A DNA stretch of 64,000 nt from Actinokineospora fastidiosa (GTDB taxonomy: Bacteria > Actinomycetota > Actinomycetes > Mycobacteriales > Pseudonocardiaceae): assembly GCF_014648415.1 (NCBI RefSeq), contig NZ_BMRB01000001.1, positions 1-64,000 of the forward strand. Reading direction: 5' to 3'. The translations under genes and the position numbers were made by a program. Positions 25,475 through 34,178 of this stretch are shown here, piece after piece. Position 1 is the stretch's first letter. Every line of letters starts with the position of its first letter. A model generated the notes under the pieces. The model ran no database searches and was not told where the DNA came from. It worked only from the letters and a program-made list of their open reading frames with translations.

Positions 25475-27379
25475 TCACCTCACCAGCTGGTCGGTGTCGC
25501 GCGGGCCGTCGTGGCGCGGCAGCGGGCGCCGCACCGGCTCGGGAGCCACCTCCAGCCCGCGGGAGGGCCGGTAGACCACGTGCACCGGCCTGCCCGCGAC
25601 CACCTCGACGTCGGCGGGACGGGCCTGCGGCGCGGGCAGCGCGTCGGCGGGCTCGCCCGGCACCCGGGACGGCACGACGACGGCGTCCTCGCCGCGGTCC
25701 CAGCCGCGGTCGGCCACCGGCACGGTGTCCGCCGTCCGGCTGCGCGGCACCAGGTAGGACGCCGACCGCGTGACCACGTCGCCCGGGGCGTCGGCCGCGG
25801 GGCCGAGCAGCGTCTGCGCGCCGCCGATCGCCGGACGCGGGGCGCCGATGGCCGCGCGGGTGGCGTCCATCCGCTCGGCGTGCACGGTGACCGGGTTGGC
25901 GGCCTCCGGCCGGTGCCGCCTGCCGCCGCGCACCAGCACCCCGGACTCGCCGACGTGCTCGTCCTCGTCGCGCAGGTTCTCCCAGAAGGCGTCCTGCGGG
26001 GTCGGGCCCGCGTGCTTGTTGCGGCGGAACCGGGAGAAGATGCCCGTCCCCGGCGCGCTGACCGTCGCGCCCGCCGCGCCGACGGACATCTCCAGCATCT
26101 GCCACATCCGGCGCATGGGCCTGCCGACGAGGAAGAACACGAACGTCACGATGGCCGCGAGCAGCATCTGCGTGAGCAGCGACAACCCGGCGTCCGGGGA
26201 GAAGATCAGGTCCAGGAACCGGGCGTGGATGCCCGCGAGGATCGCGAGAACCAGAACGCTGAGCACGACCGCGCCGACCGCCCTGCCGACCCTACGGAGG
26301 ATGTCGTGGTGTACCAGCGCCACTAGTCCGATCACGGGTGCCGCGAGGGTCAAGATCCTCAGCAGCAGCTGGGCCAACAGCACGGCGAGCTTCGCGAAGA
26401 ACTGGAAGATCGAGTAGAAGATCGACTGCAAGAACGCGAGCACACCCGCGCCCGTACGACTGCCGTCCGTGCCCTTGAAGTAGCCGGTGGCCGGGCCGAG
26501 TTGACCCGCGATGGCCATGTACTCGGTCTTCTTCGCCTGTTCCGCGGCGTCGTCGGCGTCACGACCCTTGTCGAGATCATCCCTGGTCCACGCCTGCGCA
26601 TTCAGCAATCGGCGACCGAACTCGGCGGCTTGGGGAGCATCTGGACTGCCGAATTCGCCGCGAAGCCAGTTCTCATAGACAATCTTGTTGTGCAGCTCGG
26701 TCGGCAGAATGTCATACTCGGCGACATTTTCAGCCGGATCAAGGAAACCAGCCTGGACGCCCGTGGTGGCACCAACGATAAGACTGTCGATGCGATCGTA
26801 ATTCGCCACCATGACAAGCGATGAGGCCGCCAACCACATTCCACCGAGGGCAAGCAGTGCGCGCTTGCTTACCGTCGCCAGGTCACCCTTCCAGATCTGA
26901 CGAAACATCAGGATCGCCAGGATCAGGGCGAAGACACCGAACAGCTGCGCGTACACATTGTCGAAAACCATGTCGGCCGCTTCACCGAGCTGCTCATCGA
27001 GGCCACTGAAGATGCCGCCCTTGAGGAGCGTGTAGTGCAGCGAGTTCGTGGCGCCGACGGTGACCTTGGCCAGGTTGAAAAGCTGGTTGCCGACCCAGGT
27101 GTCAATGGTCGCACCGGGGTCGGTCACGCCGTTGGGGACCAGCCCGTTACAGGATTCGTCATAGACATGCCAGACCATGCCGGAACTGGGCCGCTCGGGA
27201 TTGGGTGCGCAGTCCAAATCCTGAGCCAAGGCGGGACTGCCGATAATGGTATGCAGGCCAATAATGGATACGACGACCGCCAGTGACGCCCGGCGACTGA
27301 GGCCGACGTCTTTTCTCGCCCTCCGCCGCAGCGCTGCGAACAGTGCGGCGGCCGCAGCCACTACGAGAATCGTGATCAT
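25475..27379 (-). CDS. VirB6/TrbL-like polytopic membrane protein
   Basis: A 634-residue protein with an N-terminal helix and a signal-like segment ending 'GSPALAQ', an extracytoplasmic Cys-containing stretch, about six further membrane helices between residues 135 and 425, and a hydrophilic tail of about 200 residues rich in Pro, Arg and Ala. This layout fits the VirB6/TrbL inner-membrane channel of type IV systems and the actinobacterial families found beside VirB4-like ATPases. The first half (about 26500-27380) is clearly lower in GC, with A/T-ending codons, than the second half and neighbours. ATG 27379 has AGGGG upstream and follows the VirB4 stop by 31 bases. Confidence 0.7.
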   Translation of the reverse strand: MITILVVAAAAALFAALRRRARKDVGLSRRASLAVVVSIIGLHTIIGSPALAQDLDCAPNPERPSSGMVWHVYDESCNGLVPNGVTDPGATIDTWVGNQLFNLAKVTVGATNSLHYTLLKGGIFSGLDEQLGEAADMVFDNVYAQLFGVFALILAILMFRQIWKGDLATVSKRALLALGGMWLAASSLVMVANYDRIDSLIVGATTGVQAGFLDPAENVAEYDILPTELHNKIVYENWLRGEFGSPDAPQAAEFGRRLLNAQAWTRDDLDKGRDADDAAEQAKKTEYMAIAGQLGPATGYFKGTDGSRTGAGVLAFLQSIFYSIFQFFAKLAVLLAQLLLRILTLAAPVIGLVALVHHDILRRVGRAVGAVVLSVLVLAILAGIHARFLDLIFSPDAGLSLLTQMLLAAIVTFVFFLVGRPMRRMWQMLEMSVGAAGATVSAPGTGIFSRFRRNKHAGPTPQDAFWENLRDEDEHVGESGVLVRGGRRHRPEAANPVTVHAERMDATRAAIGAPRPAIGGAQTLLGPAADAPGDVVTRSASYLVPRSRTADTVPVADRGWDRGEDAVVVPSRVPGEPADALPAPQARPADVEVVAGRPVHVVYRPSRGLEVAPEPVRRPLPRHDGPRDTDQLVR

Positions 27380-27410
27380 GGGGCCCCTGCCAATCTCACT
27401 GATCCGGTGT

Positions 27411-30329
27411 TCATGCCGCGTCCTCGCGGCCGGGCTTCTTGCCGTCCTCCGGCGGTGGCGGGTCGGTGGGCTCGCCGCCGATGTAGTCCTCTTCGGTCAG
27501 GCCGAGCTCGAACTCGGCCGCGCGCTCGAACTCCTCGTCGCTGGGCGCGGCGGCCTCGATCTGCTCGCGGGGCTGGGGTTCGGGGATCACCGGGGCGTGC
27601 GGGGCGGTGGCCTCCGGGAGAACGCGTTCGCGCTGGGCGTCCGGGGTGGTGTCCATGACCGCGCGCAGGTGGTCGAGGTGCCTGCCGGAGAGGTCGATGC
27701 GGATGCGCTCCACGCCGCCCGCGCCGTCGCCGAAGATGAACTGGCGCGGGGCGGTGTCGCGCTCGACGAGGCCGCGGTGGCTGCCCGGCCTGCGGCCCAG
27801 GCTGGCCACGACCTGCTCGTAGCCCGCGCCGACCGGCACCTTGAGCAGGCGCAGCGCGTCCGCCTGGGCCTGGTCGTCGTCCAGCCTGCCGATGAAGACC
27901 GAGTCCAGCAGGGCCACGAACCCCTGGATGCGCAGGAAGTCCGCGGGGATCTGCGAGGACAGCAGCACGCGCACGTTCCACTTGCGGGAGTCGCGGGCGA
28001 AGCGGTTCATCAGCACGCGGCCGGTCGGGACCTCGGAGAGGAAGAACGCCTCATCGATCCAGACGCCCTTGCGCAGGTCCTTGGGGCGGTCGTAGATGGA
28101 GCGCTGGGTCAGCCACGCTGCCAGGTTCAGCATCTCCACGCCGAGCGCCTCGGCGTCGGTCCAGTGCTCGCGGCCGACGCCGTCCTTGGGCAGGGTCAGC
28201 CCGGCCATGGTCAGCACGGTGAGCCGGTCGTCGCGCTGCTCGTCGTAGGGGTCGGCGCCGCGCTCGGGGATGAGCAGCGACATCCGCTCCTTCATCTCGT
28301 CGAGGAAGTCGGCGACGACGACGGCGTGCTCGTGGTGCTCGCTGGCGTCGCGGCGCAGCGCGTCGAACACCAGGCTCGGGTCGGCGTCGGCGCGGCCCCC
28401 GACGGTCCGCACCGCGCGCAGCAGCACGATCCGGGACTGCGGCAGGCGCGCGACCTCGTACGGGAGCAGACCGGTGAGCACGTCCAGCACGAGACGACGG
28501 CGGGTGGCGGCGGCCAGCGCCTTCTCCCTGCGCCACGCGCGCTCGGGGTCCTCGTCGTCGAGGAAGTGCTCCAGCCTCGGCTCGGCGACGACGCGGTACG
28601 GGTTGAGGATGCCCGCCTGGGCGTTGAGCAGGTTGATCGGCCGCGCGTACGGCCGCAGCTCGGGCAGGTCGCACAGCTTGGCCAGCGGGCCGGACGGGTC
28701 CAGCACCGTCCAGTGCGCGCCCGCGCGCAGCGTCTTGTAGACGATGCCGCCGCCGAGGAACGACTTGCCGCCGCCGAGCCCGGCGACCATGGCGGTCAGG
28801 CCGGAGCCGTCCCTGATCTCCTGGGCCATCCACGGGTCCCAGGCGACCGGGCGCCGGGTCGCCGTGCAGGTCTCGCCGAGCAGGATGCCGCGCCGGTCGC
28901 CGACCTCCGCGGTCGCGGTCGGCACGGCGGACGCCGCCCAGACCACCGAGCCACGGCGCATGTAGGCGCTGGAGGCCAGCGGCTCGCCGGGGATGAACTC
29001 CCTGGCCATGGCGTACTGGGCCTCGGGGTGCTCGATGGCGACCTTGGGCTTGTAGAGGTCGAGGAGCTGCTGGGCCAGCCGCAGCGCGTCGCGCTCGGTC
29101 GGGCCGGACACCGCCAGCCGCCACCACGAGCGCACCCGGGTGGCCAGGGCGGTGAAGCCCGAGGTCATCTCGTCGTCGATCTCCAGCACCCGCGACGCCT
29201 GCCGGGCCAGCGACTGCGGCGGCTCCAGCTCGTGCTCGTCGGTGTAGTGCTTGACCTGCGAGCGGACCTTGTTCATCTGCCGCTGCAGCTCGCCGGAGAC
29301 CTCCTCGGGCCTGCGGACGTAGATGCGCGCGGACCACTCGACCGAGCCGGGCAGGCGGTCGCTGCGCTGCACCCACGGGTCGTCGACCTCGGGGATCTGC
29401 AGGCCGTGCATCATGCCGACGGTCAGCACGCAGACGTGCCGCGCGACCCCGGCGTTGGAGCCCGTGCGGCCGCGCACGACGACGGTCGGCGAGTAGGGCT
29501 CCTGGTGGAAGTCTGCGGCGTCGGTGAAGCTGGCCAGGTCCTCCGGCTCCCAGGCCGCGCCCGGCACCGCGGGCATGTTGCGCGGCGCGGGCAGTCCCAG
29601 CGAGCACGAGCGGTGCATCAGCCAGGACATCTCCTCGGCGGTGACCGGGCGGCCCTCCAGCCCGGCCGAGCCCAGCACCTGGTCGAGGTGCTCGACCTCG
29701 CTCTCGATGGCCAGCAGCTCGGCGTCGACGGCCTCGGGGAAGACCTTGCGCAGCAGCGGGGCGGCCCGCTCGACGGCCCGGTCGACCACGTTGCGGGTCT
29801 GCACCTGGACGCCGAGGTAGACCTCCTTCTCGGCCATCGAGCGGCCCATGAGCTGCTGCTGCTCGCCGACGAGGTAGTCGTCGAAGCTGAGCGCGCCCGG
29901 CACGTCCGGCAGCCGGTTGACGGCGTTGTGCACGTGGGCCTCGGCCCACATCCGGATCGGGTACGGGCGGGTGGTCACGCGCAGGTGCAGCCAGCGGCCC
30001 GACAGCTCGGCGTACTGGCCCGCGATCGCGGCGATCAGGTCCTGGCGCTGGGAGTCCGAGCGGAACGACCAGCGCTGCGGCGCCAGCCGGTACCAGGCGA
30101 AGACGTCGTTGCCGGTGCGCAGCAGGTGCCCGTCGATGCTGCGCGCGGCGATCTCCGGGGTGTAGCTGGGGATCGACGACTCGCCGGGCAGCCGCTTGCC
30201 GCGCTTGGGCGGCGCGGGCGGCTCGTAGCGCACCGGTCCACCGTTGCCCGCGTGGCCCCGCGGTGTCTGGTGCCGCGCGAGCTCCCGCCGCTCGCGCTTA
30301 CGGCCTCCGAACACCGCTGACCTCCGCAA
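27411..30329 (-). CDS. VirB4-like type IV secretion ATPase
   Basis: A 972-residue ATPase of the VirB4/TraC/ConE class. The first 480 residues are the poorly conserved N-terminal domain ('FAWYRLAPQRWSF' near its start). Walker A is 'VAGLGGGKSFLGGG' at about 512-524, Walker B 'GVWIDEAFFL' at about 753-762, and a downstream 'LLSSQIPADFL' supplies the Q-containing motif. The tail is acidic and Pro-rich. VirB4 powers pilus/channel assembly and substrate transfer and is the defining ATPase of type IV secretion. The start overlaps the VirB3-like gene by 32 bases, so they are translationally coupled. FtsK/TraB-type conjugation ATPases lack this architecture. Confidence 0.88.
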   Translation of the reverse strand: MRRSAVFGGRKRERRELARHQTPRGHAGNGGPVRYEPPAPPKRGKRLPGESSIPSYTPEIAARSIDGHLLRTGNDVFAWYRLAPQRWSFRSDSQRQDLIAAIAGQYAELSGRWLHLRVTTRPYPIRMWAEAHVHNAVNRLPDVPGALSFDDYLVGEQQQLMGRSMAEKEVYLGVQVQTRNVVDRAVERAAPLLRKVFPEAVDAELLAIESEVEHLDQVLGSAGLEGRPVTAEEMSWLMHRSCSLGLPAPRNMPAVPGAAWEPEDLASFTDAADFHQEPYSPTVVVRGRTGSNAGVARHVCVLTVGMMHGLQIPEVDDPWVQRSDRLPGSVEWSARIYVRRPEEVSGELQRQMNKVRSQVKHYTDEHELEPPQSLARQASRVLEIDDEMTSGFTALATRVRSWWRLAVSGPTERDALRLAQQLLDLYKPKVAIEHPEAQYAMAREFIPGEPLASSAYMRRGSVVWAASAVPTATAEVGDRRGILLGETCTATRRPVAWDPWMAQEIRDGSGLTAMVAGLGGGKSFLGGGIVYKTLRAGAHWTVLDPSGPLAKLCDLPELRPYARPINLLNAQAGILNPYRVVAEPRLEHFLDDEDPERAWRREKALAAATRRRLVLDVLTGLLPYEVARLPQSRIVLLRAVRTVGGRADADPSLVFDALRRDASEHHEHAVVVADFLDEMKERMSLLIPERGADPYDEQRDDRLTVLTMAGLTLPKDGVGREHWTDAEALGVEMLNLAAWLTQRSIYDRPKDLRKGVWIDEAFFLSEVPTGRVLMNRFARDSRKWNVRVLLSSQIPADFLRIQGFVALLDSVFIGRLDDDQAQADALRLLKVPVGAGYEQVVASLGRRPGSHRGLVERDTAPRQFIFGDGAGGVERIRIDLSGRHLDHLRAVMDTTPDAQRERVLPEATAPHAPVIPEPQPREQIEAAAPSDEEFERAAEFELGLTEEDYIGGEPTDPPPPEDGKKPGREDAA

Positions 30330-30756
30330 TCCCCTTGGCAGGCATCCTGTTTTCCCGCGCGCCGGTCTCCGGCGACCGGCGACCGCGCGGCTTCCTCCTG
30401 GGCAGTTCCGCGCGCACGCGGACCTGCGCCGCGCTGGCCGCGCCGCCAGCGGCGGCCTCGGTCTCGCGCGGCGCGGTGAGTTCGCGGACCCACATGGTGA
30501 GCACGGCGCCCAGCGGGCGCTCGTGGCTGATCCGCGAGCAGATGACCATCGTGATGCCGATGGTGAGGACCATCCCCCAGGCGAACGACCAGAACAGGCT
30601 GACGCCGATGTTGCGGAGGACGGTCAGGACCAGCAGATAGACGACGGTGCCCACTCCCCAGGCCACGTAGCGGGCCCGCCACGGGAAAGTCGCCTTGGGC
30701 GGACCGAGCCAGACGGCGTCGACCCGGTAGACCTCGTCGTCGGTGCGTATCCGCAC
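30298..30756 (-). CDS. VirB3/PrgI-like membrane protein
   Basis: A 152-residue protein with two adjacent membrane helices (about residues 29-46 and 51-73), a short basic/Pro N-terminus ('LGPPKATFPWRARY') and a cytoplasmic Ala- and Arg-rich tail. Small two-helix proteins directly before VirB4 are typically VirB3 or PrgI in type IV loci, and the overlap with the ATPase start supports this role. Start GTG 30756 follows a G-rich stretch and lies 18 bases after the pilin-like gene. Confidence 0.7.
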   Translation of the reverse strand: MRIRTDDEVYRVDAVWLGPPKATFPWRARYVAWGVGTVVYLLVLTVLRNIGVSLFWSFAWGMVLTIGITMVICSRISHERPLGAVLTMWVRELTAPRETEAAAGGAASAAQVRVRAELPRRKPRGRRSPETGARENRMPAKGIAEVSGVRRP

Positions 30757-30774
30757 GTGTGCGCCCCCGGCCCG

Positions 30775-31065
30775 TCAGCTGTTCGTGGTGAACAGCCCGG
30801 CGATCCACTCGCCGATGGCGACACCGCCGTTGGTGACCGCCAGGCCGATGATCGCCAGCGCGACGATCACCCCGCCCAGCCTGCGCATCACGCCGGAGTT
30901 GTCCCCCTTGCCGCCGCCGAGCCAGAGCAGCAGCAGCGCCACGACCAGCAACAGCAGGGGGATGATGTTCTCGAGCAGCCAGTTGCGGACGTTGCCGGTC
31001 CCGATGTTGTTGGCGGGCTCCTGTTGGGCCAACTCGGTGAGCGAGGCGAGGAACGCGGTGGTCAT
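30775..31065 (-). CDS. VirB2/TrbC-like pilin candidate
   Basis: A 96-residue protein with a short polar start, a strongly hydrophobic helix ('IIPLLLLVVALLLLWLG'), a small charged loop ('GGKGDNSGVMRR') and a second helix ('LGGVIVALAIIGLAVTNG'), ending in a short polar tail. This two-helix hairpin is the form of VirB2/TrbC pilins, although no long cleavable signal is evident. ATG 31065 has GGGAG 5 bases upstream and is preferred over ATG 31077. It is the first gene of the operon, where the major pilin usually lies. Confidence 0.65.
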   Translation of the reverse strand: MTTAFLASLTELAQQEPANNIGTGNVRNWLLENIIPLLLLVVALLLLWLGGGKGDNSGVMRRLGGVIVALAIIGLAVTNGGVAIGEWIAGLFTTNS

Positions 31066-31409
31066 GTCTTCTCCCAAGTGCGCGGAGATGGTGCTCTGCG
31101 CGGCCTATGCCTGCCGTGCCTGTCGAAGTAGAGCACGTCGGGCACATGATTGTCATTACGAACGGTAGCTAGGTGTGAGCGTTCCGTTGATCCACTCGAT
31201 CCTCCATGCGGCCGTGCGCTGTCATCTGACCACACCCCATCATCATCCGGACAGGGCCCGCTGGACGCCACGACCACCCGATTTTCCTAGTGCCCACCCT
31301 GTTTCACCCGGCTGCGACCTTGGCGGCGACGCAGCGTGGGTGAACTCACAGATCGACTAAACGGTTTCGCGCGGCGAAGTTACTCCGTTCGGTGTATGGC
31401 AGACGTTGG
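31066..31409. other. intergenic region: operon promoter and rnpB 3' flank
   Basis: About 340 bases without a supported gene. It should contain the promoter of the VirB-like operon. An inverted repeat GTGCTCT (31091-31097) / AGAGCAC (31130-31136) lies just upstream of the pilin-like gene and could be an operator. The rightmost part (about 31360-31405) follows the 3' end of rnpB on the minus strand and has a short TTCGC/GCGAA repeat but no clear T-rich terminator. Confidence 0.5.
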
Positions 31410-31803
31410 GCGGGCGAGTCGGACCGTAAGCCGGATTCTGTCCCCGGTCGCCCGGGTGGCGGCCATCCATCTGGGCCTGGCGTCGCCGCCAGGCTCGTGC
31501 GGCCTACCCGCAGGCTCGGGCGGGCCGCCCTCGAACGCCTGCGCAGCAGGACCCTCTCGGGTCCGCCTCTTGGCCTTGCTCCGGGTGGGGTTTGCCGAGC
31601 CGCCCCGGTCACCCGGGGCGCTGGTGGTCTCTTACACCACCGTTTCACCCTTACCTGGCCTGTTGGCCAGGCGGTTTGCTTTCTGTGGCACTGTCCCGCG
31701 GGTCACCCCGGGTTGCCGCTAGCAACCACCCTGCCCTGCGGAGTCCGGACTTTCCTCGACGGCCGTTCCCGGCCGCCGCGGCCGCCCTGCCGACTCGCCC
31801 GCG
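31410..31803 (-). ncRNA. rnpB: RNase P RNA (type A)
   Basis: Read on the minus strand, this 390-base region has the conserved landmarks of bacterial RNase P RNA: GAGGAAAGTCCGGACTCC near the 5' end, CAGTGCCACAGAAAGCAAACCGCC in the middle and ATAAGCCGG-type 3' core (AGAATCCGGCTTACGG). The ends pair as helix P1: GGGCGAGTCGG (31790-31800) with its complement (31412-31422). It is the ribozyme that trims tRNA 5' leaders. End positions are good to a few bases. Several open frames across it are chance. Confidence 0.96.
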
Positions 31804-31870
31804 CCGTCAAGGATATCCAGAGCATGGACGGCGTTGCCGCACCCGGTCGGCCGCTGCTCTACTGACGATC

Positions 31871-32386
31871 ATGGAACCGGCCGTCGTCGTCTCCGGGGGC
31901 ATGACCCCCGGCGGTGCCGTCGGTCTGCTCGCCGAGCACGCCTCGGCGGTGCTGGACGGCTTCGGGCACCCGGTGGCGCTGATCGAGGCCTGCGCGCTAC
32001 CAGCGGTGGCGCTGCTGGAGTGCGATCGGTCCGACCCGGCGATCGCGGCCGCGCTGGCCGACCTCGCGGGCGCGCGCGGCATGGTGCTCGTCGCGCCCGT
32101 CAACCGGGCCGCGCACTGCGGGCTGGTCAAGTCCGTGCTCGACCTGCTGCCCCGCGGCGCGCTGGCCGGGCTGCCGATCCTGCCGGTGACCACGGGCGGG
32201 CGGCAGGGCCGGGGCGCGGTCGAGTTCTGCGTCACACCGCTGCTGCGCGAGCTGGGCGCGACCCGCCTGCTGCGCGGGCCGTTCGTCCCGGAGGCCGACT
32301 TGGCCGCCGGGGTGCCCGCGCGGGTGGCCGACGCGCTGGCCGAGTTCTCCCTCGCCGTCGGCCGCAGGCGGCGGCTGGCCGGTTAG
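31871..32386 (+). CDS. NADPH-dependent FMN reductase family protein
   Basis: A 171-residue flavodoxin-like protein: 'VVVSGGMTPGGAVGLLAEH' (flavin phosphate loop position), 'ALIEACALPAVALLE', 'GMVLVAPVNRAAHCGLVKSVLDLLP' and 'LPVTTGGRQGRGAVEF'. It matches the SsuE/MsuE-type NADPH:FMN reductases that supply reduced flavin to monooxygenases, although no monooxygenase lies next to it. It starts 68 bases beyond the rnpB 5' end, divergently, and its stop overlaps the convergent RNase H/phosphatase gene by 4 bases. Confidence 0.8.
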   Translation: MEPAVVVSGGMTPGGAVGLLAEHASAVLDGFGHPVALIEACALPAVALLECDRSDPAIAAALADLAGARGMVLVAPVNRAAHCGLVKSVLDLLPRGALAGLPILPVTTGGRQGRGAVEFCVTPLLRELGATRLLRGPFVPEADLAAGVPARVADALAEFSLAVGRRRRLAG

Positions 32387-33447
32387 CCCAGGTGGGAGAT
32401 GTCGTTGACCAGCCGCACGGAGGCGTTGCCGTCGGGGTAGAACTCCGCGATCGACAGCGACGCGAGGTCGAGGTGCAGGCGGAACAGCAGGCTCGGGCCC
32501 GCGTCCAGCGCCATCCGCAGCAGCGACTTGATCGGCGTGACGTGGCTGACCACGATCACCGTCCGGCCAGCGTGCCGCTCCAGCAACTCGTCGCGGACCC
32601 CGGCGACGCGGCGGTGCACGACGTCGAAGCTCTCCCCGCCCGGTGCGGGCACGGTCGGGTCGGACAGCCAGCGCGTGTGCAGCGCGGGATCGCGCTCGCT
32701 CGCCTCGGCGAAGGTCAGGCCCTCCCAGTCGCCGAAGTCCGTCTCGATCAGGCCGGGGTGGGTGGTCACCTCGCCGCCGGTCGCCTCGGCGACGGCCCGC
32801 GCGGTGACCATCGTCCTGATCAGCGGGGACGACACGATGGGCGTGGCCGCGCCGACGCCGTCGAGCTTGGCGACGCGGCGGGCGGCGGCCTCGGCCTGGG
32901 CGCGGCCCAGCTCGGTCGGCTCGACGTCGCCCCGGCCGGAGTAGCGGCGCTCGGCGGACATCGGGGTCTGGCCGTGGCGCAGCAGCAGGAGCCGAGTGGG
33001 CTCGCCGCGGGCGCCGGTCCAGGCCGCCGGGGTGGTGCGCCTGCCCTCCTGGGCGTCCATGGCCTCGTTGGCCAGCCGGTCGGCGTGGGCGTTGGCCGCG
33101 CGCGGGACCCAGGTGTAGGCGATCCGCGCGAAGCGGCCCGCGAGCTGGCGGGCCTGGCTCGCCAGCGGGCGCAGACCCGGGTGCTTGACCTGCCAGCGAC
33201 CCGCCATCTGCTCGACGACCAGCTTGGAGTCCATCCGGACCTCGACGTCGTCGGCGCCCAGCTCCAGCGCCGCCTCCAGGCCCGCGATGAGCCCGCCGTA
33301 CTCGGCGACGTTGTTCGTGGCCACGCCGATGGCCTCGGACCGCTCGGCCAGCAGCGCGCCGGTGTCGGCGTCGAACACGGCCGCGCCGTAGCCCGCGGGC
33401 CCCGGGTTGCCCCGGGAGCCGCCGTCGGCCTCGACGCGGACCCTCAC
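32383..33447 (-). CDS. bifunctional RNase H / acid phosphatase
   Basis: A 354-residue fusion. Residues 1-135 are a type I RNase H domain with the acidic site 'EADGGSRGNPGPAGYG', Glu in 'NVAEYGGLIAGLEAAL' and Asp in 'VRMDSKLVVEQMAGRW', removing RNA from RNA-DNA hybrids. Residues about 155-354 are a histidine phosphatase domain ('LLLLRHGQTPMSAERRYSGRGD', second His in 'VIVVSHVTPIKSLL'), equated with alpha-ribazole or acid phosphatase. The same fusion is M. tuberculosis Rv2228c. GTG 33447 overlaps the previous stop as GTGA. The cobalamin link of the phosphatase half fits the nearby cobC- and cobD-like genes. Confidence 0.93.
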   Translation of the reverse strand: MRVRVEADGGSRGNPGPAGYGAAVFDADTGALLAERSEAIGVATNNVAEYGGLIAGLEAALELGADDVEVRMDSKLVVEQMAGRWQVKHPGLRPLASQARQLAGRFARIAYTWVPRAANAHADRLANEAMDAQEGRRTTPAAWTGARGEPTRLLLLRHGQTPMSAERRYSGRGDVEPTELGRAQAEAAARRVAKLDGVGAATPIVSSPLIRTMVTARAVAEATGGEVTTHPGLIETDFGDWEGLTFAEASERDPALHTRWLSDPTVPAPGGESFDVVHRRVAGVRDELLERHAGRTVIVVSHVTPIKSLLRMALDAGPSLLFRLHLDLASLSIAEFYPDGNASVRLVNDISHLG

Positions 33448-34178
33448 AGGCCCGACTCCGCCGTGCGCACCAGGATCACGCCGCACTCCTCGCACTCGAC
33501 GACCTCGTCGGGCGCGGTCTCCTTGATCACCGAGATCACCCGGCGGTCGAGTTCGAGCCTGCACGCCCCGCAGCGGCGGGCGCGCAGCAGCGCGGCGCCG
33601 ATGCCCTTGGCCTTGCGCTTGCGCTCGTACTGGGCGACCAGCGGCTCGGGGAAGGTGGCGACCAGCTTGGCCCGGTCGGCGTCGCGGCGGGCCTGCTGGG
33701 AGTCGAGGTCGGCCAGGTTCTCCTGGTGGCGGTGGCGGACCTCGGCCAGCGCGGCCTCGGCCTTCTCCAGCTCGACGGCGGCGTGCTGGCCGTCGGCCTC
33801 GACGGCCTCGCGGCGCTCCATCAGCTCCAGCAGGTCGTCCTCGAGGGCCGCCTTGCGCCGGACGAGGCTCTCCAGCTCGTGTTCGAGGTCGGCGACCTGC
33901 CGGGCGCCCGCGCCCGCGTCGAGGAGCTTGCGGTCGCGCTCCTCGCGGGCGCGGACCGCGTCGATCTCCTTCTCCTGGCGGGCGACCTCGCGGTCGAGGT
34001 CGTCGAGCTGGGTCTGCACCGCGACCCGGGCGTCGCGGCGGGCCCGCACCGCCTTCTCCGCCTCGGCGATCTCGGCCAGCTCCGGGGCGGTGCGGCGGCG
34101 GTGATCGATGCGGTTCAGCTCCGCGTCGACCTCGGCGAGGTCGAGCAGGCCGCGCTGGACGGCGGGGTCGGCTTTCAC
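33444..34178 (-). CDS. zinc-ribbon coiled-coil protein (zf-RING_7/Rv2229c family)
   Basis: A 244-residue protein that is almost entirely a long helical coiled coil (residues about 10-175, Glu/Arg/Ala-rich heptads), followed by a C-terminal C4 zinc ribbon with Cys pairs in '[11 protein letters not shown]' and '[13 protein letters not shown]'. This matches the family represented by Rv2229c and by CdsZ-type nucleic-acid-binding helical hairpins; a nucleic-acid role is likely but unproved. GTG 34178 has GGAGG 8 bases upstream and overlaps the Nif3 stop (GTGA). Confidence 0.9.
   Translation of the reverse strand: MKADPAVQRGLLDLAEVDAELNRIDHRRRTAPELAEIAEAEKAVRARRDARVAVQTQLDDLDREVARQEKEIDAVRAREERDRKLLDAGAGARQVADLEHELESLVRRKAALEDDLLELMERREAVEADGQHAAVELEKAEAALAEVRHRHQENLADLDSQQARRDADRAKLVATFPEPLVAQYERKRKAKGIGAALLRARRCGACRLELDRRVISVIKETAPDEVVECEECGVILVRTAESGL

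Noticed and set aside
27246-30320. A 1,024-codon plus-strand open frame opposite the VirB4-like gene
   Set aside because: Antisense shadow of a gene with Walker A/B motifs; the translation is rich in Arg, Ala, Gly, His and Val with no recognisable domain.
23144-31077. Integrative conjugative element
   Set aside because: No integrase, relaxase, coupling protein, replication gene, tRNA or flanking direct repeat is seen, so a mobile element cannot be supported, although the genes resemble one.
31336-31865. Several open frames of 100-157 codons on both strands
   Set aside because: They lie on the RNase P RNA gene, whose conserved core and terminal helix are clear.
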